Assembly (NCBI GenBank): GCA_031272895.1
Contig: JAISSW010000003.1
Location: 1 to 64,000, forward strand
Direction of reading: 5' to 3'
DNA length: 64,000 bases
Source of the DNA: Clostridium sp.
GTDB taxonomy: Bacteria; Bacillota; Clostridia; Oscillospirales; Acutalibacteraceae
In this document: positions 1 through 7,700 of the stretch, in pieces
How positions within the stretch are numbered: the first letter of the stretch is position 1
Layout of the letters: every line of letters begins with the position of its first letter
Translations under genes and position numbers: made by a program
The notes under the pieces: generated by a model
The model's database searches: none
The model's input: only the letters and a program-made list of their open reading frames with translations
What the model was told of the DNA's origin: nothing

Positions 1-767
1 TCCAGCACGCAAAACGCAATGGGTATTGGTGAAATGTCGGCGCAGGTGTAGGCATAGGTTGCGGAGAGGTGCCCGCCCGCCGAATAGCCGCGCAGCGCCA
101 GCTTGTCCACCTGCCGCCCATTGCTTTCAAGCAGGTTTTTAATGGCTGTTATAGCCGCCGTCATGTCGTCAAGCATATTTTGGCAGCGCACGCCGTTATC
201 CGTGCCAATAAAAGCATATTGAGATAGGAGCTGGTAGTTCATTGTAACGCAAGCATACCCCTGCGCGGCGTAGGTGGCGCAAAAACCGGAGTAGCTTGAC
301 TTATCGCCGCTGCACCAAAAGCCGCCGTGCAGGAAGATCATAACGTCATATGGCTCGCGCCTTTCGTTGATGTCCTCCGGCAGGTAAACGTCCATTTTTT
401 GCGCTGATTTTTCGCCATAGCTCATGTCAGAATACCTTGTCTGCATGGTCGGCAGGGGCGCAAGCGTGGTCGGCGGTTCGGTGGTGGTCGGTTCCTCGGT
501 AGTTGTAACTTCTGTCGTCGGCACCGTCGTTGGCTCTGTGGTTGCAACCTCCGTGGTCGTTGGCTCCGTTGTAGCCGGCACGGTGGTACTTGGCGCTGTG
601 GTTGTTTCCACAATCGCCGTGGTTGTTTCCGGCTGCTGCGGCTGCTCAATGTGCGGGTCGCGCACCGTAAGCCCAAGCAGCGCACAAAGGATTGCCAGCA
701 ATGGACAAAGAATCTTGTGCAGGTAGCTTGGAATTAGGTTGGATATGAACTGAAAGAACCCTGTCAT
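1..767 (-). CDS. Secreted alpha/beta-hydrolase (esterase/lipase), 3' part cut by window edge
   Basis: Frame read directly from the sequence; it is open to the left edge, so the C-terminus is missing. The ATG at 767 gives an N-terminal hydrophobic segment (about residues 10-36). A Thr/Glu/Pro-rich linker of TTTE/TTEP type follows (about residues 45-105). The catalytic region then carries HGGFW, the oxyanion-hole motif of the hormone-sensitive-lipase/carboxylesterase group, and GYSAGG, a G-x-S-x-G nucleophile elbow. Family knowledge: such enzymes hydrolyse ester bonds, often acetyl or feruloyl groups on polysaccharides or peptidoglycan. The signal or anchor plus the Thr-rich spacer implies action outside the membrane. 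The Asp and His of the triad lie beyond the edge. The substrate cannot be judged. It has its own extended -10 promoter and is separated from the pilus operon by a terminator. Confidence 0.85.
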   Translation of the reverse strand, partial: MTGFFQFISNLIPSYLHKILCPLLAILCALLGLTVRDPHIEQPQQPETTTAIVETTTAPSTTVPATTEPTTTEVATTEPTTVPTTEVTTTEEPTTTEPPTTLAPLPTMQTRYSDMSYGEKSAQKMDVYLPEDINERREPYDVMIFLHGGFWCSGDKSSYSGFCATYAAQGYACVTMNYQLLSQYAFIGTDNGVRCQNMLDDMTAAITAIKNLLESNGRQVDKLALRGYSAGGHLSATYAYTCADISPIPIAFCVL

Positions 768-806
768 GATAATTGCCCCCCTATGGTTATAATTTATACC
801 AACATT

Positions 807-812
807 ATTATA
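807..812 (-). promoter_or_regulatory. Extended -10 promoter of the esterase gene
   Basis: On the minus strand TGCTATAAT lies about 40 bases before the esterase ATG, giving a TG-extended -10 (TATAAT at 812-807). No good -35 is present at 17 bases; the position reads AAATGG. Confidence 0.5.
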
Positions 813-911
813 GCACGTTTTACCTCCCCCCATTTTTCTAATTTAGAAATATAGGGACTATTTTATATATTTTTTCTCCGTTTATGAGCAAATTTCGCCA
901 CAAAAGGCGGC

Positions 912-958
912 CAAAACAAAACCAAACGGCAAAAGCCCGTGAGCTTTCGCCGTTTGGT
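912..958 (-). terminator. Intrinsic terminator of the pilus operon / structured RNA
   Basis: A 9-bp perfect stem (922-930 with 949-957) is extended inward by a second AAAAGC/GCTTT-type stem. On the minus strand it is followed by a T-rich tract (912-921 read in reverse). It is oriented to stop transcription coming from the sortase genes and lies upstream of the esterase promoter. Confidence 0.75.
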
Positions 959-975
959 CACGGTTTTATGCAAGG

Positions 976-1141
976 TTTTCTGTCTTCGGTAGCGTCCGTC
1001 TAACATTCGCCCGTTGGCAAAGCCTCATGCGCTCGTCCCTGCCACGGACGACGCGGGCAAGGGGGAGGTTCCCGCAGGGTCAGGCGGCAGGTACGACGTT
1101 GCTTTAACGTCGGGCGAATGTTACACAGAGCTACTCGACAG
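976..1141 (-). ncRNA. Candidate structured RNA, rod-like, about 165 nt
   Basis: Three nested helices close this stretch: 980-984 with 1137-1141, 988-993 with 1130-1135, and a perfect 13-bp helix 1001-1013 with 1111-1123. The interior is GC-rich and can form further hairpins, for example GACGT..ACGTC at 1096-1111. No ORF of either strand fits it. On the minus strand it is followed within 25 bases by an intrinsic terminator, so I favour a minus-strand transcript. A long rod with internal bubbles resembles 6S-type RNA in general shape, but I cannot match conserved 6S, SRP, RNase P or tmRNA sequences. The family is therefore left open. Confidence 0.4.
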
Positions 1142-1146
1142 GGGTT

Positions 1147-1317
1147 TCATGCTTCGTTCGTAATCTCAAAGGTGTTAGGCGGCGGAGTGCCGTTTGCTGC
1201 CTCCCAGCCGGCACGGAAAGCAGAACGCACTATCTCAAACAGCGCCTCCTCGGCGTTATCATATTCCTTTCCGTTAAGGTATTCGGAAAAGCTTTTCTCA
1301 AAGTCATTTTTTATCAT
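1147..1317 (-). CDS. Small conserved-looking protein at the end of the pilus operon (56 aa)
   Basis: A short ORF begins with ATG at 1317 after an AAGGAG site 7 bases upstream and lies 17 bases after the second sortase gene. The product is acidic and mostly helical. It begins MIKNDFEKSF, contains an AFRAGWEAANG segment, and ends in a Pro-rich tail (TPPPNTFEITNEA). There is no signal peptide or membrane segment, so it is probably cytoplasmic. Function is not recognised. The good ribosome binding site and tight spacing argue that it is translated together with the sortases. Immediately downstream lies the candidate structured RNA. Confidence 0.6.
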   Translation of the reverse strand: MIKNDFEKSFSEYLNGKEYDNAEEALFEIVRSAFRAGWEAANGTPPPNTFEITNEA

Positions 1318-1334
1318 CTTTTTCTCCTTTTTGC

Positions 1335-2117
1335 CTATACCGGCTCACAATAGACTATATAACGCTGCAAATCAAAGCCGCCGCGGTAGAAGTTGCAGGA
1401 GCAGAGCGTCAACAGTTCCTTGCCGGGTACAATCCTTATTTTGGAGGACTGAGATGAGCTGATTATCTCATGCCCCGTCACCCGATAGTTAAGCGTTTGG
1501 CGGAAGTTGGTTATCTGTACCGGGTCGCCGTTTTTAAGCCTGTTGATGTAGCGGAACATCACCAACGCCGTTCCCCTGTGTGCCGCAATGACGCAATTTG
1601 TGTTTTTCCCCCCTATGGGGTATGAGGTACCGGTGAGATGCACGGCGCCCTTTTTCATGTTTGCTTCGTTTGCGCCAAGGTAAATGGGCAGCTCCATATT
1701 GATTGTGGGCAGCGAAATAAAGCCAATGATGTTATCCTTAATGCCATATTCTTCCAAATTGATTGCCGGCTGCTCATAGGCGCCGGGGTTACTCAATGCC
1801 TCCTGTCCGCTTGCGTAAAGCCTTTCGTTTTCACTTTTCAGGTACGCGTAAAGCTCGTCTAAGCCTTTGGTTGGGGCTGTGACTTCGCCGTCATTGGGCG
1901 TTGCCTTAGAGGGCTCTTTAATCTGCTCAAGGAATTGTGTTTTCAGCTCCGCAGTTTGGCTGTCGTAGCCTTTTTGCAGCAGCATCGGCAGCACAAAGCA
2001 GCTTATTCCCCCACACAGCAGCAAGAGCGCTGTCAGCCTGTATCCGCGACCTCTTGCCACCAGTAGCTTTTTGGCGGATTTTTCCTCGCTCCACCAACGC
2101 TTTTTGTGTTTAAGCAT
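1335..2117 (-). CDS. Second sortase of the pilus operon
   Basis: 260-residue sortase-fold transpeptidase. One N-terminal membrane segment lies at about residues 26-47. The catalytic residues visible are His180 in AAHRG, Cys241 in the TLCSC motif, and Arg252 in LQRYIVYCE. The pattern lacks the PYG after the cysteine and the DPF lid typical of class C, so it probably anchors or performs a special attachment step rather than polymerising pilin. The ATG at 2117 is supported by an AAGGAGG site 8 bases upstream, although this makes the gene overlap the preceding sortase by 85 bases. A GTG at 2060 is a weaker alternative with no clear ribosome binding site. Sortases cleave a C-terminal LPxTG-like signal and join the protein to an amine on another pilin or on cell-wall precursor. 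Confidence 0.88.
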   Translation of the reverse strand: MLKHKKRWWSEEKSAKKLLVARGRGYRLTALLLLCGGISCFVLPMLLQKGYDSQTAELKTQFLEQIKEPSKATPNDGEVTAPTKGLDELYAYLKSENERLYASGQEALSNPGAYEQPAINLEEYGIKDNIIGFISLPTINMELPIYLGANEANMKKGAVHLTGTSYPIGGKNTNCVIAAHRGTALVMFRYINRLKNGDPVQITNFRQTLNYRVTGHEIISSSQSSKIRIVPGKELLTLCSCNFYRGGFDLQRYIVYCEPV

Positions 2118-2971
2118 TGCGCATCCCTCCTTTTGCGTGAACTGAGCTTGCGCAGAGCTAAGGCAGTCACAGCCGTTGCGGCGAACACCGCCAAGCCGAT
2201 TTTAACGCCGGTTATGGTGCTTTTTTCATTAAGCCATTCGGTGCCGCTGCCGCCGTTTTTGGCCTGTGCTATCTCCTCTTTTTCGGAATAAGCGGTTCTT
2301 ACACCGCGCACAAACAGCCGGTGGGTGTTAACGCCATAGGGCGTGCAGGTTACAAGTGTACAGTAATCCTGTCCCTGCACCCGCTTAAGCTCATCTGTTT
2401 CCTCCGGCAGGACGGTTAAAATTTTGTCCACCTTGTAGGCAAGCGTTTTGTTAAGAACGTGCAAATAGAAAACATCGTTAACCACAAGCTTGGCGAGGTC
2501 TGTGAACATTTTTGCGTGAACAAGACCTGTATGCCCGGTTATGACCGTGTGTGTACCCACGCCGCCGATTGGTAGCGACGAGCCCTCCAGATGACCGGCA
2601 CCCTGCTGCAGCGTTTCGTCCGCAGTTCCGTGGAAGATTGACAGCTTAACACCGATTTTGGGAATGCTGATGTAGCCCATGGTTCCCTTGCCGTCAAGGT
2701 TAAGCATTTGGGCGTAGTTTTCGCTCATAACCGTGCCGCTGTTAGCTAAAAAGGGGTCGTGCGCCGGGTTGCCCTCTAAGTTTTCATTATAGGTCACGGC
2801 ATCAGCAAGGGCTTTTTCTATCTTCTCCTCCTCCACCATATCAATGAATTTGCTGTAATCCTGCGCGGCGGTGGAGGCGTGCGCCACAAACAGGTAGTTG
2901 GAAACCAAAGGGTAGGCGAACAGCCCGACGCCGGCAAGCGCAATCAGAACAATTGTTATTATTCGTTTCAC
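2033..2971 (-). CDS. Class C (pilus-polymerising) sortase
   Basis: 312 residues with a GTG start at 2971 behind an AAAGGAGG site. An N-terminal membrane segment lies at residues 5-30 and a C-terminal one at about 255-275; two flanking membrane segments are typical of class C. The lid motif DPF is at about residues 72-74. Catalytic His147 lies in TGHTG, Cys209 in TLVTCTPYG and Arg218 in NTHRLFVRG. By family knowledge this enzyme joins pilin subunits by linking the LPxTG threonine of one to the pilin-motif lysine of the next. The adjacent upstream gene encodes a pilin with both YPKN and LPKTG, so the substrate is almost certainly that protein. Confidence 0.95.
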   Translation of the reverse strand: MKRIITIVLIALAGVGLFAYPLVSNYLFVAHASTAAQDYSKFIDMVEEEKIEKALADAVTYNENLEGNPAHDPFLANSGTVMSENYAQMLNLDGKGTMGYISIPKIGVKLSIFHGTADETLQQGAGHLEGSSLPIGGVGTHTVITGHTGLVHAKMFTDLAKLVVNDVFYLHVLNKTLAYKVDKILTVLPEETDELKRVQGQDYCTLVTCTPYGVNTHRLFVRGVRTAYSEKEEIAQAKNGGSGTEWLNEKSTITGVKIGLAVFAATAVTALALRKLSSRKRRDAQCLNTKSVGGARKNPPKSYWWQEVADTG

Positions 2972-3007
2972 GGCCGCTCGCCTCCTTTGTTTGTTTTTAG
3001 TCAGGGG

Positions 3008-4597
3008 TTACTTGTTCTTCTTTTTCTTCATGCCAACGAAGAAGATGACGATGGCTGCGCCAACGAGCGCAATACCGCCCGCGGTGAAGAGGATTGTACC
3101 CATGCCGCCGGTCTTGGGCAGCGTGAAATCCGTGGTGTTTTGGATTGTAACATCAAGGGTATAAGCTTTTGCGTCGGTCAGGTCGTTTGCTGTGAATGTG
3201 ACCTGAACAGGCGCGGCAAGCAGGTTGTAGCCGTCCGGAGCCTGCACCTCAACGAGCCAGTAGCTATTGTAAACAGTAGCATCGCTGCTATCAATTTGGT
3301 AGGTTTCCAAGCCGGCAAAAACAGCCTTTGCGGGTTTATCCTCAGTGCCGCCCGTTGCGGTTTCAATCCAGTCGTTAGCCGTTGAGTAGTTTGCGGCGCC
3401 GCTGCGCACAATGCCGTTGTCGTCGTCGCGCTTGATAAACCTGCCCGCTACCGCGTCCTCATAGGAAGCGGCGATTTGGAACTGAGCGCCGTTGACGCTG
3501 TCGCCCTTAGCAGTGTTGGCGTCAACCTTGTTGATTTCCACACTGCCGGTGTGATACTTGGTTTCGTTGCTTTCACGCTCCTTGTCCTCGCTGAAACGGT
3601 TTGTGAACTCAACCTTGGCGGTGTTTTTGATGGTGTTATCAACATTGTCCAGGATTCCTTCCTTAACGGTAACCTGGAAGGTGATTGCAAGCTCCTTGCA
3701 CTTTGCAAGGTTTGCCAAGTTTTGCTCTGACATGGTGGAAAGGTTGAACGCGACAGTCAGGGTGTTGCTGTTGCCGTCGGAGGGAAGCGTGACTGTGTAA
3801 TCCTCGCTTGTTCCGGCAGTGAATTCATAGGTTTGCGCGGAATCCCTTGCCGTACCGATAACCTTAAAGGCAGCGTTGTTAAGGAAGCTCTGCGCCGGGT
3901 CAAGCACGTCAACAATGTTGAACTTTTTGAACGCCGCAATATCCGTGGGGACGGAAACCGTGATGGTATATTCCTGTGTTTGGCCAATGTCAACGGAGGG
4001 GTCCTTAACCTCCTTGACTATGGTCACGTCCTCGTTCTTCGGGTAAACATGGACGTCCTTAATCCAACCGTCGCCGTCAGCGTTGGTCATTGGCACGGCA
4101 ACCACAAAGGGTGCCGCCGGGCTGACTACAGCGGCGTTGGGCTGTTCAACCACAAAGTAAAGCCCTTGGGGCAGGTTGCTTGCCGTTGCAACGCCAAGCG
4201 GAGCCTCGTCCGTGCCGCCGGTTGTTGTTATGCTGGGTGTCGCCGCCGGTGTAAGCGTAAAATCAATGCCGCCGGAGGTAAGCTTTGTGGGGTTAGTGTA
4301 GTTATCCCACGCATAGTCGCCGTCAACGGGGCTTTCGCCGCTTGAGGGCAGGGTGATTTTGTAAAGCTTAAAGGTAATACCATTAAGCGGCGTCGCTCCG
4401 TCCGGGAGCTTTGTGATTGTTGTGCCGTCGTTGGGGTCGCCCGCCTTGCTTACATCGCCCATAAGGTACTTGTGGATTGTAAGGCTGCCGGTGGAATCCG
4501 GCAGGGCGGCGGCAAAAGCCGGTACCAGTGCCGTGCAGGCAATCAATACGGCGGCAAAGAGCGCCAGGATTGCCCTGAGTGTTTTGTTTTTGCTCAT
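3008..4597 (-). CDS. Major pilin, LPKTG-anchored, isopeptide-forming backbone subunit
   Basis: The start chosen is ATG at 4597 with AGAGG 9 bases upstream; an in-frame upstream start has no ribosome site. The product has 529 residues. A signal peptide spans residues 1-30 and ends PAFAA. The pilin motif YPKN is at 185-188, with Lys187 the expected polymerisation nucleophile. A D2-type fimbrial isopeptide domain follows (about 190-360). A Cna_B-like domain with an E-box-like segment (YWLVEVQAPDGY) comes next. The sorting signal LPKTG is at 493-497, then a hydrophobic span and KKKKNK. These are the hallmarks of SpaA/FimA-type backbone pilins cross-linked by class C sortase. It sits between the tip adhesin and its sortase. 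A 200-base hairpin-rich spacer upstream may raise its expression relative to the adhesin. Confidence 0.95.
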   Translation of the reverse strand: MSKNKTLRAILALFAAVLIACTALVPAFAAALPDSTGSLTIHKYLMGDVSKAGDPNDGTTITKLPDGATPLNGITFKLYKITLPSSGESPVDGDYAWDNYTNPTKLTSGGIDFTLTPAATPSITTTGGTDEAPLGVATASNLPQGLYFVVEQPNAAVVSPAAPFVVAVPMTNADGDGWIKDVHVYPKNEDVTIVKEVKDPSVDIGQTQEYTITVSVPTDIAAFKKFNIVDVLDPAQSFLNNAAFKVIGTARDSAQTYEFTAGTSEDYTVTLPSDGNSNTLTVAFNLSTMSEQNLANLAKCKELAITFQVTVKEGILDNVDNTIKNTAKVEFTNRFSEDKERESNETKYHTGSVEINKVDANTAKGDSVNGAQFQIAASYEDAVAGRFIKRDDDNGIVRSGAANYSTANDWIETATGGTEDKPAKAVFAGLETYQIDSSDATVYNSYWLVEVQAPDGYNLLAAPVQVTFTANDLTDAKAYTLDVTIQNTTDFTLPKTGGMGTILFTAGGIALVGAAIVIFFVGMKKKKNK

Positions 4598-4656
4598 TTT
4601 TGTAACCTCTTTCTTGTTTTTTATTTGCGGCTGAGTGTCCGTAGCAAGGGCGCCCA

Positions 4657-4797
4657 TTGTATATACTGCGCTATGCGGGAAAGCTTCCCGATGGTCGCAA
4701 GAGAGCTTCTGCTTTGCGCAGTATACACAAGGCGCGCTCCTGCAAGGAGACCCAGAAGCCGCGCTATATTATTCGGGGCGGTTCACCACGCCGCGCC
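4657..4797 (-). promoter_or_regulatory. Hairpin-rich spacer between adhesin and pilin genes
   Basis: Non-coding spacer. It contains a near-perfect 15-bp inverted repeat (4657-4671 with 4716-4730, one mismatch) with a second small hairpin around the internal GGGAAGC/GCTTTCCC. A further AT-rich pairing lies near the adhesin stop (ATATTAT around 4763-4769 with ATAATAT around 4800-4806). There is no T tract next to the large stem, so it does not look like a full terminator. An mRNA-stabilising or processing element that lets the pilin be made in excess over the tip protein is an inference. Confidence 0.5.
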
Positions 4798-7700
4798 CTA
4801 TAATATCCTGCGTTTGCGCCGCCAAAGCAGCGCGGTTATGCCCGCCGCGGCAAGCAATATGCCGCCTGCGGCGCTGAGAATCAACGCCCCGCCGCCGCCG
4901 GAAGCCGGCAGTGTAATTTGCGGGAAGTTCGGCAGGAAATACTCCGTCACCCCGCTGTCTTGCTCCACACGGAACGCGGGCGGCTTTTCTTCCCCGCGGG
5001 CGGTTATGGTAACAGCCGAATCCTCGCCTATGGTTATGAGCCATTGCCCTGACGGCAGCTGCAAGCCGGGTAAGGTTTTAGTTTCGGCAAGCATATAGTC
5101 GCCCGGCTCAAGCCCCGTGAAGCTTACAAGCCCATCGTCGGCGGTTGTTACCGTTTGCAGCGGATTAGCAACATCCCAACAGCAATCGGGCTTGTCCTGC
5201 GCAAGGGGTGAGTGGCTATGTCCATCGCTTTTATCCGTGCAGGCATAAAGCTCAAAGCTGACGCCCGCGAGGGGCTTGCCCTCCAAATCCGTCTTGGTGA
5301 AGCTGAAATCAATCCCTGCCTGCGGCTGCTCTATGCGGTGGTTGCTGATGTGGACAAGGCTTATTTCACCGTCCCGGGAGATATACGGATTGTGTACGCC
5401 GTCGCCGCCGTAAACCATTGTGTTGCCGCCGCCCATAACAAAGATTATGTAGCTGTACTCGGTATGCTCATAGCCGCTTGGAAACACCGTTTCGTTCAAG
5501 GTGTAAACACCCGGAAGCAGGCAGAATACTTGTTCGGACGGCGTGGACACGGTATACAGCAGGACGCCGCTGTTGTCATGTATTTCAAAGCTTGCCTGCA
5601 GGTTGTTTTTACCCGGGTCCTCCTCGTCCTCTTTAATGAGGCGGAAAGGCTCCGCCGTTTCAAGCGGGGTTCTGTTCGGAACGACTATCTGCCATGTCCC
5701 GTCCTCCTGCTGTGATATGCTGACGGCTGTGCTATATCTTCCAAGCTCATAGCTGTACTGCGGCCCTCCGCTTATTGTTACGGCACTGTCCGTTACCGTA
5801 AGCGTCCAGCGCTCCGTCGGAAGTATGTACCCGTCCTCTGTCTGCAGCTCCGCCACACGGTAAACGCCTGTTTCTATTTGTATCGGCGCGGCGTTTGCTT
5901 CAATCACATAGAGCGGCGTTGTTTCGGCTGTGTCGCTGCTTGAGTACAGCCCAAAGCGTGCGGATATTTGCCCCGTTTTCGGGTCGTTAGTATCCCAGCT
6001 TTCCTTAACGATTTTAACCGCCTGCTCCGACGGCTCGCCGTCTGTCGGCTCGTTGGGCACCCTTATGCCCATGTGGATTACCGCTGTTTTTCCCTCCTCA
6101 ACGGGATAGAAATCCTTTGGGTAATTATCGTCGCCGGGCAGAACCGGGTTTGCAAAGCCATCGGCGTCCAAAATGACGTAGGTTTTGTTGTCGCTAACGC
6201 CGTGGATTAGCTTGATGTTCTGGTAATGGTATGGTCCGCCGCTGATAAACAATGCCCCGCCGCGGGTTTCTATTTGGTAATCGGGTATTGGCCGGTAAGC
6301 CCCCGTGTCTACTTCCTTAAGGACGTAGTGTCCGTCCTGTGTCGGGAAGTCTATTGTTACCCTGCCGTTTGCCGCGGTGGTGTAAGTGCCTATCAGCTCG
6401 CCCGCGGGTGAGGAATAAAGCTCGAAGTCAAGACCTGAGATGGTGCTGCTCGGCTTGTTTTTGCGGTATTTTTCTATGGTCAGGCGGTATTCCGGCTTTT
6501 TGTCCTTGGTGTTAATCAGCAGCTGTTCAATGCCGTCGCCGCTGCTTTTTGACCAGGTTACGGTCATGTCCTGCACGCCGTCAAGGTAGTCGATTTGGTC
6601 GCTGCCCGCCGTGTGCCCGTCCTTAAAGAACTCAAGCCCGCCCTGCGGCGTATATTTGATGTAAATGGGCGTGGGGTCAACGGCGTAGCCAACCGGTGCC
6701 TGGCGTTCAACCAACCAATAATAGCCGTACTCAATGTCGCAATAGCCCTCCGCCGGGTCGCCCGCAAGCAGCATATTGCCGTAGCCGTAGCCCTCACCCG
6801 TGAAGTCGTCGCCGGCAAACCTTATTAGCGAATAGACCGCGCCGGTGTAATACGGCAGGTTGTTGTCCGTGGTGCTGTGTTCGCCGTCTATGCGCTGAGT
6901 AAAATCCTCGTTCCACTTAACAACGCGTACCCTTGCGCGAGGCATATCCTCATCGGGTAAGTTCTTGATTATGACGCTGTATATAGTCACGCCCTCCTCG
7001 TCGGAAGATAGTTCACCAAGCTCCAAGCGGGCGCTTTCATCGTCCATTGAGGGGTTATCAAGGTAGATTCTCATTTCTCCCGCGCGGAAGATAATGTACC
7101 AGGTTCTGCCAAGGTTTTCCTGCGTGCCGTAGCCGTTGGGCGCCGCCGTTTCCTTAAGCACATAGCTTCCGGGGCTGAACAGCGTGTTAAAGCCCGCGCC
7201 CAAATATCCGCTTGGGGTAACGTCCTCGTGCTGCCAGGAAGAGTAGGCTATATCCGTGAAGTCGGAGTATATTTTATCACTCCTGTAAAGCCTGAACGTA
7301 CAGTCCTCCAAGGGCATGGGATAGTTATACGCCGCCGTCATTTTGACTATGTTGAGCCTTGCGGCCGTTTCCTGCGAAAGTACCCAGTCGTCGTCCGTTT
7401 CCCTTGGGAAGCTTGGGTCAAGGCGGGTGTCCGTGCCGCCGCCCACCGGTAAATCCTCTTTGGGAATGATTTTTACCGTATTCTGCCATGCCCCCGCCTG
7501 AATGCTTGGCTTCTTGTAGTAAAAAACAAACTCATCGGAATCTGTGATAAGGCGCATATCAATATCCGTGCTTGCGGAATTGCTGCCGCTGACGGCATAT
7601 TGGCTTTGCCAAATCGGCTTGAACGCTCCGTCCTCAAACACATAGAAATTGGATATGTCCAACTGCTGGGTGTCCCTGTGGTAATAATCGTTAACATATA

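Noticed and set aside
424-726. Long Val/Ser-rich ORFs on both strands opposite the Thr-rich linker
   Set aside because: They are the antisense and off-frame readings of the esterase TTE/TTP linker, with low-complexity composition and no ribosome site.
1118-1462. Plus-strand ORF of 114 residues
   Set aside because: It is antisense to the 56-residue gene and the sortase end, has no family features and starts inside the structured RNA.
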